64,000 nt of DNA from Nocardioides sp. S-1144 (lineage in GTDB: Bacteria > Actinomycetota > Actinomycetes > Propionibacteriales > Nocardioidaceae), in assembly GCF_005954645.2 (NCBI RefSeq), contig NZ_CP040695.2, forward strand, positions 3,100,001-3,164,000. Direction: 5' to 3'. Every line of letters begins with the position of its first letter. Position 1 is the first letter of the stretch. The position numbers and the translations under genes are program-made. The notes beneath the pieces are model-generated. The model was not told the DNA's origin, did not search any database, and was given only the letters and a program-made list of their open reading frames with translations. Shown piece after piece: positions 37,033 to 46,647 of the stretch.

Positions 37033-37728
37033 CTACGAGGGCCCGCGGCGCGGCGCGGGTGAGACCAGCCCGTGGTCGAAGGCGAACACGACCGCGGCGG
37101 CCCGGTCGCGCAGCGCGAGCTTGGCGAACACGTGGCCCACGTGGGTCTTCACCGTGCCCTCCCCCAGCACCAGCTCGGCCGCGATCTCGCCGTTGCTGAG
37201 CCCGGACCCGATCAGGGCCAGCACCTGCCGCTCCCGGGCGGTGAGGACGTCGGCCGCCGCGGAGGGTCCGGTCGCGCCCGCGGGGTCGCCGTCGCGGTAG
37301 GCCGACAGCACGCGCCGGGTGACGCCCGGGTCGAGCCAGGCGTCGCCGGCGGCGACCGCCCGGACCGCGCGCTGGAGGTCGTCGGCGGGCACGCCCTTGA
37401 GCAGGAAGCCGTCGGCGCCGGCGCGCAGCGCGCCCGCGAGCGTCTCCTCGTCCTCGAACGTCGTCAGCACCAGCACCGGCGGTGCGTCGTCGAGGGCCCC
37501 GAGCCGCCGGGTCGCCTCGACGCCGTCGATCCCCGGCATCCGCACGTCCATCACGACGACGTCGGGCCGCAGCGCGGTCACGGCGGCGACGACGCCGGCC
37601 CCGTCGCCGAGCTCGCCGACGACGTCGAAGCCGTGGGAGGCGCGCAGGATGCCGCGCAGCCCGGCGCGGATCAGCTCCTGGTCGTCGACCAGGAGCACCC
37701 GCACCGCGGGCACCCGGGGAGCGGTCAC
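37033..37728 (-). CDS. NarL/FixJ-type response regulator
   Basis: The 231-aa two-component response regulator has a receiver domain at about residues 9-125 with VLLVDDQELIRAGL, the phospho-acceptor Asp in PDVVVMDVRMPG, and the Lys in DGFLLKGVP. A LuxR-type HTH covers residues 160-220 (LTARERQVLALIGSGLSNGEIAAEL...GTVKTHVGHVFAKL). It starts at GTG 37728, overlapping the kinase gene by 4 bp, so the two are a coupled pair. Likely target: the adjacent ABC-2 exporter. Confidence 0.94.
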   Translation of the reverse strand: MTAPRVPAVRVLLVDDQELIRAGLRGILRASHGFDVVGELGDGAGVVAAVTALRPDVVVMDVRMPGIDGVEATRRLGALDDAPPVLVLTTFEDEETLAGALRAGADGFLLKGVPADDLQRAVRAVAAGDAWLDPGVTRRVLSAYRDGDPAGATGPSAAADVLTARERQVLALIGSGLSNGEIAAELVLGEGTVKTHVGHVFAKLALRDRAAAVVFAFDHGLVSPAPRRGPS

Positions 37729-38804
37729 GCCGGCAGCACCGCCTCGACGCGCCATCCGCCCTCGTGCGGGCCAGCGGTGAGCTCGCCGCCCAGGGCGGCG
37801 GCGCGCTGCCGCATGCCGTCGAGCCCGGTGCCGTCGGCGGTGGTGACACCGGCCGGGGCGCGGCTGTCGACCACGACGCGGCTGCGGCCGGCGCCGACCT
37901 CGAGACGGGCGGTCACCGGCGCACCCGGGGCGTGGCGGACGACGTTCGTCAGCGCCTCCTGGAGGATCCGGTAGAGGGTCAGGCCCTCGGTGGCCGTCAG
38001 CGGGGTGGGGTCGCCGGTGACCGACCAGTCGACGTCGGCGCCGGCGCGCACGAACGACGCGACGAGCTCGTCCAGCTGGCCGACGCCCGGGAGCGGCCCG
38101 GCGGGGCCGGCGTCCTGCATCGACCCGACGACGCTGCGCACCTCGGCCAGGCTGCGCCGGGCCAGCCGCTCGGCCTCGGCGAGCGACACCGCGGCCTCGG
38201 CGGGATCCTCGTCGAGGGCGAGCCGGGCGCTGGTGACGTGCAGGAGGGAGACCGTGAGCGCGTGGCCGATGACGTCGTGCAGCTCGTGGGCGATCCGGTT
38301 GCGCTCCTCGGCCGCCGCGCGCTCGGCCAGCCCGGCCTGCGCGGCGCGCAGCTCGGCGAGCAGCACCCGCTGGCGGCTGGCCATCTGACACGCCAGCGCC
38401 GTGAACAGCACCCCGGCGCACCACGTGCCCCAGCCCGGCTCGGGCTCGAGGAGCCCCTGGGCGACGAAGCCGGCCAGGGTGACCACGGTGAGCGCCGCCG
38501 TCGGCGCCGGTCCGGAGGTGAGGGCGACCCAGCCCACGACGACGCAGACCGAGAACCAGCCCAGGTTCGCCGAGCTGCCGGCGGCCAGCAGGTAGACCAG
38601 GCCGACCACGGGCAGGAGGGCCGCGACGGCCGCCCACTCGGTCAGCCGCAGCCGGGCGACGACGAGGCAGGTCGCGACCGCGGCGCCGGCGACCGCCACC
38701 GCCAGGCCCACCGGCCGGTCGCTCAGCAGCACGCCCGCCGCGAGGAGCAGCGCGACGGCGGCCGGGCCGCTCCACCGCGCCGTCCGCTCGACCATGGGGT
38801 CCAT
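37725..38804 (-). CDS. Sensor histidine kinase (HisKA_3, DesK/NarX-like)
   Basis: The 359-aa kinase has five or six hydrophobic N-terminal segments (about residues 10-145) in place of a large periplasmic domain. The dimerisation/phosphoacceptor region contains AEERNRIAHELHDVIGHAL (His in HELHD). The C-terminal HATPase region has LTNVVRHAPGA and TGLDGMRQRAAALGG. ATG 38804 is preferred because GGGAGA lies 9 bp upstream; an in-frame GTG at 38828 is also possible. It follows the ABC permease gene on the same strand. Confidence 0.9.
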   Translation of the reverse strand: MDPMVERTARWSGPAAVALLLAAGVLLSDRPVGLAVAVAGAAVATCLVVARLRLTEWAAVAALLPVVGLVYLLAAGSSANLGWFSVCVVVGWVALTSGPAPTAALTVVTLAGFVAQGLLEPEPGWGTWCAGVLFTALACQMASRQRVLLAELRAAQAGLAERAAAEERNRIAHELHDVIGHALTVSLLHVTSARLALDEDPAEAAVSLAEAERLARRSLAEVRSVVGSMQDAGPAGPLPGVGQLDELVASFVRAGADVDWSVTGDPTPLTATEGLTLYRILQEALTNVVRHAPGAPVTARLEVGAGRSRVVVDSRAPAGVTTADGTGLDGMRQRAAALGGELTAGPHEGGWRVEAVLPA

Positions 38805-38831
38805 GGGGTCCAGTCTCCCAGCAGCCACGGG

Positions 38832-39638
38832 TCAGAGCGCGGTACGGCGCGCGGCCAGCGCCGTCGTCAGCACCGCGAGCACCCCGACCACGACCAGGCC
38901 GCCGGTGCCGCCGTCGAGCCCGAGCCACGGCTCGCGGACGGCGTCGGTGACCACCTTGAGCGGGAGCACGTCCGAGATCGAGCGCAGCGTCGACGACATC
39001 ACCGCCGGCGGGGGGCCGCCGACGCCGAGGAGGAAGGAGGGGAAGAACAGCAGCATCCCGACCGCCTGGGCGGCCCGGGCCGAGGGCAGCACCGAGCCGA
39101 GCAGCACGCCGAGCGACACGAACGTGACCGCGCCCAGGAGCACGCCGAGCACGACGCGCACCGGGTCGTCGACCGCCGGGATTCCGTAGACCGGGGCGGC
39201 GACCGCCAGCAGGACCACGCCGGAGGTGGCCACCGCCGTCAGGCCGAGCACCAGCTCGGCCAGCGCGAAGGACCACCGCGGGAAGCCGGCCGCGGCGAAG
39301 CGGCGCAGCACCCCGCGCTCCCGGTAGGACGCGATGTGCACCGGCAGCATGATCAGCCCGGTCGCGCCGATGACGACGGAGAAGTACGAGGCGACGTACC
39401 AGTGCGCCGGGTTGACGGGGAAGGCGTCGTCCGGCGTCGTGCCGAAGGAGCCGCCGATGATCAGCATCGAGATCACCGGGAAGACGAACACGAACGTCAG
39501 CGTCAGCGGGTCGCGGCGGAGCAGGCGCAGCTCGGCGGCGACGAGGCGACGGGTCGCCGAGGGGTGGCGGCCGGCCCGGCCCGACGGACGGGTCCCAGCG
39601 GTCCCGGGAGTGGGGGTGGTCGGGGTCGTGGTGGCCAT
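38832..39638 (-). CDS. ABC-2 type transporter permease
   Basis: The 268-aa membrane protein has about six hydrophobic segments starting near residue 45 (LTFVFVFPVISMLIIGGSF). It has the ABC2 pattern with a loop ending SYRERGVLRRFAAAGFPRW. Its ATG overlaps the stop of the ATPase gene (1 bp), and the two make an exporter. Linked to a DesK-like two-component system, this layout is typical of lipid- or drug-responsive exporters in Gram-positives. Substrate unknown. Confidence 0.9.
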   Translation of the reverse strand: MATTTPTTPTPGTAGTRPSGRAGRHPSATRRLVAAELRLLRRDPLTLTFVFVFPVISMLIIGGSFGTTPDDAFPVNPAHWYVASYFSVVIGATGLIMLPVHIASYRERGVLRRFAAAGFPRWSFALAELVLGLTAVATSGVVLLAVAAPVYGIPAVDDPVRVVLGVLLGAVTFVSLGVLLGSVLPSARAAQAVGMLLFFPSFLLGVGGPPPAVMSSTLRSISDVLPLKVVTDAVREPWLGLDGGTGGLVVVGVLAVLTTALAARRTAL

Positions 39639-40606
39639 CAGGCGGCGTCCTTGCTGGGGGTCGGGGTGTCGAGAAGGGCGAGGAGGGCGCCCTCGAGGTC
39701 GGGCGAGGTGACCGACAGGTCCTCGGGGATCTCGCCCCGGGCGACGAGCCAGGCCCCCACGTGGGCGATCGCGCTGCGCCGTCCGTGGACGGCGACCCGG
39801 TCGCCGCTGCGCTCGACGTCGAGCACCCCGGGCAGCGCCCGCAGCACGGCGAGGTCGCGCGCGGGCCGCCCCGCCGGCAGCCCGAACCGGACGGCGACCG
39901 GGCCGCCGTGGCGGGCGACGAGCTGCTCCGGCGTCCCGCTGTCGAGGACGCGGCCGGCCTGCATCAAGACCACGCGGTCGCACAGCGCCTCGGCCTCCTC
40001 GAGCTCGTGGGTGACGAGCAGGACGGTGGTGCCGTCGGCGCGCAGCTGCTGCACCGAGCGCCACACCTCGCGGCGCGCCGCCGGGTCGAGGCCCTGGGTC
40101 AGCTCGTCGAGGATCACCAGGCGGGGCCGGTTGAGCAGGGCGAGGACGAGGAAGAGCCGCTGCCGCTCCCCGCCGCTCATCGTGCCGAAGTGCAGGCGCC
40201 GGCGGTGCGCCAGCCCGAACCGCTCGAGCAGCCCCTCGGCGTCCCCCGCGTCGGGGCCGGCGAAGAGCCGGACCGCCTCCTCCACCCGCAGCCGGTCGGG
40301 CAGCCCGGAGTCCTGCAGCTGGCTGCCGATGAGCGGACGCAGCCGCTCGGCGTCGCGCGCCGGGTCGAGCCCGAGCACCCGGACGGCGCCGGCGTCCGCG
40401 CGCCGCAGGCCCTGGAGGCACTCGACCGTGGTCGTCTTGCCGGCGCCGTTGGCACCGATCAGGCCGACGACCTCGCCGGCGTCGACCCGGAGGTCGAGGT
40501 CGTCGACGACCACGCGGCCGTCGTAGCTCTTGCGGAGCCCGGTGACGCTGATGACCGGCGGCGCGGCCGGGCCGGCGGGCGGGTTCGGGAGTGGTGTGGT
40601 GTGCAT
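39638..40606 (-). CDS. ABC transporter ATP-binding protein
   Basis: The 322-aa ATPase belongs to the DrrA/daunorubicin-resistance type. It has Walker A GANGAGKTT, signature MSGGERQRL, Walker B LVILDELTQGLDP and the H-loop in LLVTHELEE. Walker B ends in DELTQ rather than DEPT, an unusual substitution at the Pro but with the catalytic Glu kept. A C-terminal extension (about residues 230-322) is common to this class. ATG 40606 is chosen; an ATG 12 codons upstream is possible. It leads the ABC-kinase-regulator run. Confidence 0.92.
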   Translation of the reverse strand: MHTTPLPNPPAGPAAPPVISVTGLRKSYDGRVVVDDLDLRVDAGEVVGLIGANGAGKTTTVECLQGLRRADAGAVRVLGLDPARDAERLRPLIGSQLQDSGLPDRLRVEEAVRLFAGPDAGDAEGLLERFGLAHRRRLHFGTMSGGERQRLFLVLALLNRPRLVILDELTQGLDPAARREVWRSVQQLRADGTTVLLVTHELEEAEALCDRVVLMQAGRVLDSGTPEQLVARHGGPVAVRFGLPAGRPARDLAVLRALPGVLDVERSGDRVAVHGRRSAIAHVGAWLVARGEIPEDLSVTSPDLEGALLALLDTPTPSKDAA

Positions 40607-40682
40607 GCCCCCAGGTTGCTCGTCCGAGGCACCCGGTCGCATCGGTCCACGGGCAGAACCGGCCCTCCCCCCACGGACAGAG

Positions 40683-40755
40683 CTGACCCGTCACTGATCA
40701 GCGACGGGTCGGCGCAGGATCTCCGTTGACCCGTCGCTGATCAGCGACGGGTCAG
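40683..40755. repeat. Palindrome array A2: two copies of the 11.5-kb family
   Basis: Two 30-bp palindromes at 40683-40712 and 40726-40755 start 43 bp apart, with arms TGACCCGTC/GACGGGTCA (the right arm of the first copy ends in G). The second copy's core (40727-40754) is a perfect 28-bp palindrome centred on TGATCA. They match the family at 11554-11668 in sequence and period. The stop codon of the Ser/Thr kinase gene (40752-40754) lies within the second copy. Confidence 0.9.
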
Positions 40756-42572
40756 CGGTTGGCGAAGGGGTGGTCGGCGGCGGGGGCCCACGACGGGCCG
40801 CGCGCCTCGACGTACAGCCCGGCGGCCACGGCGAGCCCGAGGACGACGAGCGCCGCGACCAGCCAGCTGCCGACCCGGCGGCTCAGCGGGTCGACGACGC
40901 GGCCGACCGGGCCGCGCAGGCGGCTGCCCCCCGGGCCCCACCACAGCGCCGGGGCGAGCGTGAGACCGGTGACGAAGAGGGTGACCGGGATCGCGGCGCC
41001 GACCGCGTAGCAGACCAGGGCGGCCGCCACGGCCAGGCCGCAGGCCCACACCAGCAGCATCACCGCGCCCGGCACGGACTGCACGAGGTGCCACGGGGTG
41101 CTGAGCAGCAGCTGCGGGGCGTCGTACCAGCGCCGCCCGCGGACGTCGCGCCGGGCGCCGACGGCGCCGGTGGCCAGCGAGCCGCTGCGCAGCAGCCAGA
41201 CCGCGACCACCACGACGGCCAGCGTGAGCCAGGGGGCGACCGCGACGGCGGCCCCGACCGCGAGCGAGCCGGCGCCGACCAGGCCGAGCCGGCGCAGCCG
41301 CTCGCCGAGCGCCGGGCGCTCGAGCGGTGTCGGGGCGAGGTAGGGCGGCGGGAGGTCGTAGGAGAGCGGCACGTAGGCCGCGGGCACCGCGGGCGCGGGC
41401 ACGGGGACCGGCACGGGCGCGGGCACCGGGTGCCGCTCGCGCAGGGTCGGGTCGTCGCCGTGGGGCAGCACGAGGGTCGGGTGCTCCCGGACCGTCGGGG
41501 CGGACTCCTCCGGCACGACGTCGTCCTCGGCGTCGTCGTCGGCACCGTCGTCGGCACCGCCGTCGGCGCCGGGCCCGGGGCGCAGCATCACCGGCGCCGT
41601 CATCGCGGGCTCGGCCGGCGCGGCCGGCGCGTCGTGCGCCTGCGCCGCGAGGGCGAGCGACATCGCGAACGGGTCGTCGGGACCGGCACCCGGACCGGCG
41701 CCGGGACCGGCGTCGAGCCCACGCGTCGGCGGCGGGGCGAGCAACGGGGTCGGCCGGGTGGTCTGCGGGCGCAGCCAGGCCAGGACGGCGTCGAGGCTCG
41801 GGCGCCGCGAGGGCTCGGGGTCGAGCGCGGCCTCGACGACCTCGCGCAAGGGTCCGGTGAGGCCGGTGAGGTCGTGCTCGCCGCGGCGGACGCGGTCCAT
41901 GATCGCCATCGACGGCCCACGCCCGAACGGCGCGCCGCCGATCCCGGCGAAGGCGACGGTCGCGGCCCACGAGTGCAGGTCGGAGGCGGCGGAGGCGTCG
42001 TCGCCGTAGAGGATCTCGGGGGCGAGGTAGCCGGGGGTGCCGAGCAGCCAGCCGGTGTGGGTGAGACGGGGGTCGTCGGCGACCCGGGCCAGGCCGAAGT
42101 CGATGAGGATGGGGGTGCGGCCCTCCATGAGGACGTTCGAGGGCTTCACGTCGCGGTGCAGGACGCCGACCGCGTGCACCGAGGCCAGGCCCTCGGCCAG
42201 GCAGCCCGCGAACCACAGCAGGTCGGCGCCCTCGATCGGTCCCTCCTGCCCGATCTCGTCGTGCAGCGAGAGTCCCGGGACGTAGCGGGTGGCGACGTAC
42301 GGGATCGGCGCCCACGGGTCGGCGTCGACGATCTCGGCGACCCACCGGCTCCGGATCCGGCCCAGCGAGGACACCTCGCGGGCCAGTCGCTGCCGGGCCT
42401 CGTCGTCGCCGACGATGTGGGGGCGCAGCACCTTCAGCGCCACCCGCGGCCCGTCGCCGCGCCGCGCGAGGTGGACGACGCCCATGCCGCCCTCGCCGAT
42501 CTTGGCGAGCAACGTGTACGGACCCACGGACCTCGGACCCGCGGGCGACTCGTCGCGGGGTCGGCTCGTCAC
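40752..42572 (-). CDS. Membrane-anchored serine/threonine protein kinase (PknB-like kinase domain)
   Basis: The 606-aa Hanks-type kinase has the Gly loop IGEGGMGVVHLA, Lys47 in VALKVLR, catalytic HRDVKPSN with Asp141 and DFG in ILIDFGLA. The activation loop has a GTPGYLAPE site. After the kinase domain comes a long Pro/Ala/Asp-rich linker (about residues 275-420) and then four or five hydrophobic segments (about residues 430-590), so the kinase faces the cytoplasm with a C-terminal membrane block and no PASTA repeats. Substrate and signal are unknown. Its stop codon lies in a palindrome copy. Confidence 0.9.
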   Translation of the reverse strand: MTSRPRDESPAGPRSVGPYTLLAKIGEGGMGVVHLARRGDGPRVALKVLRPHIVGDDEARQRLAREVSSLGRIRSRWVAEIVDADPWAPIPYVATRYVPGLSLHDEIGQEGPIEGADLLWFAGCLAEGLASVHAVGVLHRDVKPSNVLMEGRTPILIDFGLARVADDPRLTHTGWLLGTPGYLAPEILYGDDASAASDLHSWAATVAFAGIGGAPFGRGPSMAIMDRVRRGEHDLTGLTGPLREVVEAALDPEPSRRPSLDAVLAWLRPQTTRPTPLLAPPPTRGLDAGPGAGPGAGPDDPFAMSLALAAQAHDAPAAPAEPAMTAPVMLRPGPGADGGADDGADDDAEDDVVPEESAPTVREHPTLVLPHGDDPTLRERHPVPAPVPVPVPAPAVPAAYVPLSYDLPPPYLAPTPLERPALGERLRRLGLVGAGSLAVGAAVAVAPWLTLAVVVVAVWLLRSGSLATGAVGARRDVRGRRWYDAPQLLLSTPWHLVQSVPGAVMLLVWACGLAVAAALVCYAVGAAIPVTLFVTGLTLAPALWWGPGGSRLRGPVGRVVDPLSRRVGSWLVAALVVLGLAVAAGLYVEARGPSWAPAADHPFANR

Positions 42573-42685
42573 GCGACGAGGTTACCCGCGCGGGGCCGGT
42601 CCCACCGGCACCACGGGCACCACGGCGGGGGCCGGTTCCGTGACGGGACGGGCCGGAACGGGTCCGATGCCCCTACAGTTCCGGC

Positions 42686-44044
42686 ATGGCGACGTGGGGG
42701 GCGACCGACGAGCGGCCGACGGCGGCGGACGGGGAGGGTCGCGCGGTCGCGAAGCTGCAGGCGCTGATCCGGATCCCGACCGTCTCCGACCGCGACCCCG
42801 AGCGGGTCGACACGGCGGCGTTCGAGGCGTTCGGTCGCGAGCTGGAGCGGCAGTTCCCGCTGCTCCACACCCTCGACCGGACGACGGTCGCCGAGCACGG
42901 GCTGCTCGTGCACTGGCCCGGCACGTCGGCCGAGCGGCCCGTCGTCCTGATGGCCCACCTCGACGTCGTCCCGGTGGAGGGCGAGTGGCAGCACCCCGCG
43001 TTCGGGGGCGACGTCGTCGACGGCGCGATCTGGGGCCGCGGCACCCTCGACGACAAGGGCCAGCTGGTCGCCGTCTGCGAGGCCGTCGAGACGCTCCTCG
43101 CGGCCGGCTTCACCCCCGCCCAGGACGTGTGGCTGTCGTTCGGCTGCACCGAGGAGGTCTCCGGCAGCGGCGCCTCGGACGCCGTCGCCGAGCTGACCGC
43201 GCGCGGCGTCCGGCCGTGGTTCGTGCTCGACGAGGGCGGCGCCGTCGCGCACCAGGCGTTCCCGGGCGTCAGCACGCCGGTCGGCGTCATCGGCGTCACC
43301 GAGAAGGGCGTCACCTCCCTCGAGCTGCGCGCCGAGGGTCGCGGCGGGCACGCCTCGACCCCGGCCCGGCGCGGCCCGACCGCACGGATCGCCCGCGCGA
43401 TCACCCGTCTCGACGCCTCGGCGATGCCCAGCCGGCTGCCCGAGCCCACCGTCGAGCTCTTCCGGCGGATGGCCCCGCACGCCCCGCTCCCCCTGCGCGC
43501 GCTGATGGCGAACGCCGCCCGGCTCGCGCCGGTGCTGGCGCGAGCGCTCGTGGCGGCCGGGCCGGAGGCGGCCGCGATGACCCGGACGACGTTCGCGGTG
43601 ACCACGCTCTCCGGCTCGCCCGCCCTCAACGTCGTCGCCCAGACCGCCCGGGCCGGGGTGAACATCCGGGTGATGGTCGGCGACACCGTCGCGGACGCCG
43701 TCGAGCACGTGCGCGCCTCGGTCGGCGACGAGCACGTGCACCTCGACATGATCGAGGGCAACGAGCCGAGCCCGGTGAGCCCGCGCGACGAGGCCTTCGA
43801 GCTGCTCGAGGCCACGATCACGGCGGTCTTCCCGGACGCCGTGCCGGCGCCCTACGTGATGATGGCGGCCACCGACTCCCGCTTCTTCACCGAGATCTGC
43901 GAGCGGGTCTACCGCTTCGCGCCGTTCCGCATGACCAAGGCCCAGCGCGAGGCCATCCACTCCTACGACGAGCACCTCGGCGTCGAGGACTTCCTCGACG
44001 GCATCCGCTGGTACCGCCGACTGATCGAGGGGCTGCCCGCATGA
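42686..44044 (+). CDS. M20/M25/M40 family metallopeptidase (dipeptidase)
   Basis: The 452-aa di-zinc peptidase has the first metal His in VLMAHLDVVPV, the bridging Asp in GRGTLDDKGQLVAV, catalytic Glu-Glu in GCTEEVSGS and Asp in WFVLDEGGA. The dimerisation domain follows, with the His of GRGGHASTP. The C-terminal metal ligand region is the final 60 residues. Members are carboxypeptidases, dipeptidases or aminoacylases; the substrate is not assignable. It overlaps the MFS gene by 4 bp (ATGA), hinting at uptake and hydrolysis, or export, of a peptide-like compound. Confidence 0.9.
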   Translation: MATWGATDERPTAADGEGRAVAKLQALIRIPTVSDRDPERVDTAAFEAFGRELERQFPLLHTLDRTTVAEHGLLVHWPGTSAERPVVLMAHLDVVPVEGEWQHPAFGGDVVDGAIWGRGTLDDKGQLVAVCEAVETLLAAGFTPAQDVWLSFGCTEEVSGSGASDAVAELTARGVRPWFVLDEGGAVAHQAFPGVSTPVGVIGVTEKGVTSLELRAEGRGGHASTPARRGPTARIARAITRLDASAMPSRLPEPTVELFRRMAPHAPLPLRALMANAARLAPVLARALVAAGPEAAAMTRTTFAVTTLSGSPALNVVAQTARAGVNIRVMVGDTVADAVEHVRASVGDEHVHLDMIEGNEPSPVSPRDEAFELLEATITAVFPDAVPAPYVMMAATDSRFFTEICERVYRFAPFRMTKAQREAIHSYDEHLGVEDFLDGIRWYRRLIEGLPA

Positions 44045-45492
44045 CCACCCCACCGCGCACGAGCACGAGGGAGGCGCTCGTCTCGCCACCGGCGCGCAGC
44101 CTGGCCGCCATCGTCGGCTTCCTGGTGTGCGTCGAGCTCGCGAGCGGGATCCTGCAGGGCTACTACACGCCGATCTTCAGCGACATCGCCGACTCCCTCG
44201 GCATCAAGGACGCCGACGTCAACTGGTTCGAGGCGGCCCAGCTGGTCGTCTCGGCCCTGGTGGTGCCGCCGCTGGCGCGGCTCGGCGACCTCGTCGGGCA
44301 CAAGAAGGTGCTGCTGCTCTCGACGGTGGTCACCGCCGTCGGGTCGTGGATCCTCGTGGTCGCGCCGTCGTTCACCACCTTCCTGGTCGGCTGGGCGCTC
44401 CAGGGCGCCTACGTCGTGTGGCTGCCGATCGAGGTGGCGATCATCCACCGCCGCACGGCCGGCACGGGTCGGCAGGGACAGCTCACCCGTCGCGCCGCGG
44501 CGATCCTGGTGGGCGCGCTCGAGCTCGCCGTCATCGTCGGCGCGCTGACCTCCGGCGCCCTGGTCGAGGCGACGTCGATGTCGGTGCTGCTCACGCTGCC
44601 GGCCGTGGCGGTGACCTTGTGCCTGTTCGCGATCTGGTTCGGCATCGAGGACGCCCCCGGGACGGCGACCGGCGGCTTCGACTGGACCGGTCTCGCCCTG
44701 GTCACCGCCGCGATCGGGCTCGTGATGGGCGGGCTGATCGCGCTGCGCGTCGCCGGCCCCGACTCGTTCCTGCCCTGGGCGCTGGTCCTCGCCGGCCTGG
44801 CGGCCCTGGTGCCGTTCGGCCGCTACGAGGCCCGGCAGCAGGACCCGATGGTCGACGTCCGGCTCCTGGCGACACCGGGTCAGTGGCCGGTGCAGCTGAC
44901 GGCGTTCCTGTTCGGCATGTCGGTGCTCGGCGCCCAGATCCCGCTGTCGACCTACGCCCGCACCGACCCCGACACGGTCGGGTACGGCCTCGGCGCCGAC
45001 GCGTCGTTCGTCTCCACGCTGATCGGCGTCTACGTGGTCTTCCTGGCCGTCGGCGCCTTCACGCTGCCGCTGACCTCCCGGCTGCTGGGCACGCGGGGCG
45101 CGCTGGTCGGCTCGGCGCTGCTGGTCGCCGCCGGGTACGCGCTGTGGCTGCCGTTCCACGACTCCACCGGTCAGGCGCTGGTGAACATGGCGGTCGCGGG
45201 CCTCGGGTCCGGCGCGCTCGTGGCCGCGCTGCCCGCGTCCGCGGCGGCCGCGGCGCCGGCCGACCGCACCGGCTTCGCGACCGGGATGACCAACGCCACC
45301 AAGACCATCGGCGGCGCGATCGCGTCGTCGGTCTTCGCGATTGCGCTCGCCTCCGCCGGGTCGATCGACGACCCCGTCGAGGGTCACGCCCCGCTCTCGG
45401 GCTACCTCACGGTGTGGGCGATCTGCGCCGCCGCCGCGCTCTGCGCCGCGGTGGTGCTGGCGCTGACCCCGCAGCGCGAGGCGACGACCTAG
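44041..45492 (+). CDS. MFS transporter (DHA2-like, about 14 transmembrane segments)
   Basis: The 483-aa transporter has the MFS loop motif RLGDLVGHKKVLLLS after the second helix and about 13-14 hydrophobic segments, with motif-C-like small residues (ELAVIVGALTSGALVEA). This fits the drug:H+ antiporter-2 class, but the substrate is unknown. Coupled by a 4-bp overlap to the M20 peptidase gene. It is convergent with ilvE. Confidence 0.88.
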   Translation: MTTPPRTSTREALVSPPARSLAAIVGFLVCVELASGILQGYYTPIFSDIADSLGIKDADVNWFEAAQLVVSALVVPPLARLGDLVGHKKVLLLSTVVTAVGSWILVVAPSFTTFLVGWALQGAYVVWLPIEVAIIHRRTAGTGRQGQLTRRAAAILVGALELAVIVGALTSGALVEATSMSVLLTLPAVAVTLCLFAIWFGIEDAPGTATGGFDWTGLALVTAAIGLVMGGLIALRVAGPDSFLPWALVLAGLAALVPFGRYEARQQDPMVDVRLLATPGQWPVQLTAFLFGMSVLGAQIPLSTYARTDPDTVGYGLGADASFVSTLIGVYVVFLAVGAFTLPLTSRLLGTRGALVGSALLVAAGYALWLPFHDSTGQALVNMAVAGLGSGALVAALPASAAAAAPADRTGFATGMTNATKTIGGAIASSVFAIALASAGSIDDPVEGHAPLSGYLTVWAICAAAALCAAVVLALTPQREATT

Positions 45493-45541
45493 CCCGTCGG
45501 CTGCCCACGGCCGGCCGGCGGGCGGCCCGGTGATCGGTGGC

Positions 45542-46621
45542 TCAGCCGACGGGGTGCATCCAGCCGAAGGTGTCCTCGGCCCGGCCGAACTGCACGTCGA
45601 CGAGCGCCTGGCGGATCCGCATCGTGAGGTCGGTGCTGGCGGGCGCGGCCACCTCGCCGCCGTCCCACCTGAGGGCGCCGACGGGGGTGACGACCGCGGC
45701 GGTGCCGCACGCGAAGATCTCGGTGATCCGGCCGCTGGTGACGCCCTCGCGCCACTCGTCGATCGAGAAGCGGCGCTCCTCCACGGGGTGGCCGAGCTTG
45801 CCGGCCAGCTCGATGATGCTGGCGCGGGTGATGCCCTCGAGGATGGTGCCGGTGGCCGGGGTGACGATGTGGCCGTCGTCGTGCACGAAGTACAGGTTCA
45901 TGCCGCCGAGCTCCTCGATGTAGCGCCCCTCCTGGGCGTCGAGGAAGACCACCTGGTCGCAGCCGTGGCTCGAGGCCTCCTGCTGGGCGACGAGCGAGCT
46001 GGCGTAGTTGCCGCCGGTCTTGGCCGCGCCCATGCCGCCGCGGCCGGCGCGGGTGTAGTCCTCGGTGAGCCACAGCGTCACCGGCTTCACGCCGCCCTTG
46101 AAGTAGGCGCCGGCCGGGCTGGCGATCACCATGAACGTGACGTGCTGGGAGGGCCGCACGCCGAGGAACGCCTCGCTCGCGAACATGAACGGGCGCAGGT
46201 ACAGGCTCTTCTCGCCGCCCGACTCGGGCACCCAGCGCTCGTCGACCGCGACCAGGGCGTCGACGGCCCGCACGAAGTCCTCGACCTCGAGCACGGGCAG
46301 CGCGAGCCGGTGGCTCGAGCGCACCATCCGCGCGGCGTTCTCCTCCGGTCGGAAGGTCCAGACCGAGCCGTCGCCGTGCCGGTAGGCCTTCATGCCCTCG
46401 AAGGTCTCCTGCGCGTAGTGCAGGACGGCGGTGGCCGGGTCGAGGGTGAGCGGGCCGTACGGCGTCACGCGGGCGTCGTGCCAGCCGGCGTCCGGCGTCC
46501 ACTCGATGGTGACCATGTGGTCGGTGAAGTGGACCCCGAAGCCGGGGTTGGCCAGGATCTCGGCCAGGCGCTCGTCGGTGGTCGGCTCGCTGGTGAGCGT
46601 GGTGCTGAACTCCATGGCCAC
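45542..46621 (-). CDS. ilvE: Branched-chain amino acid aminotransferase
   Basis: This fold-type IV PLP aminotransferase performs the last step of valine, leucine and isoleucine synthesis. The 359-aa protein has GPLTLDPATAVLHYAQETFEGMKAYR (starting the fold IV domain), the PLP-lysine in GGNYASSLVAQQEA (equivalent position just before, in AAKTGGNY), and FLDAQEGRYIEELGGMNLYFV. GTG 46621 is chosen because GAAGGA lies 7 bp upstream; ATG two codons later is the alternative. It lies just downstream of leuB on the same strand. Confidence 0.96.
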   Translation of the reverse strand: MAMEFSTTLTSEPTTDERLAEILANPGFGVHFTDHMVTIEWTPDAGWHDARVTPYGPLTLDPATAVLHYAQETFEGMKAYRHGDGSVWTFRPEENAARMVRSSHRLALPVLEVEDFVRAVDALVAVDERWVPESGGEKSLYLRPFMFASEAFLGVRPSQHVTFMVIASPAGAYFKGGVKPVTLWLTEDYTRAGRGGMGAAKTGGNYASSLVAQQEASSHGCDQVVFLDAQEGRYIEELGGMNLYFVHDDGHIVTPATGTILEGITRASIIELAGKLGHPVEERRFSIDEWREGVTSGRITEIFACGTAAVVTPVGALRWDGGEVAAPASTDLTMRIRQALVDVQFGRAEDTFGWMHPVG

Positions 46622-46647
46622 AAGTTAGTCCTTCGTCGGGAGGTGGC

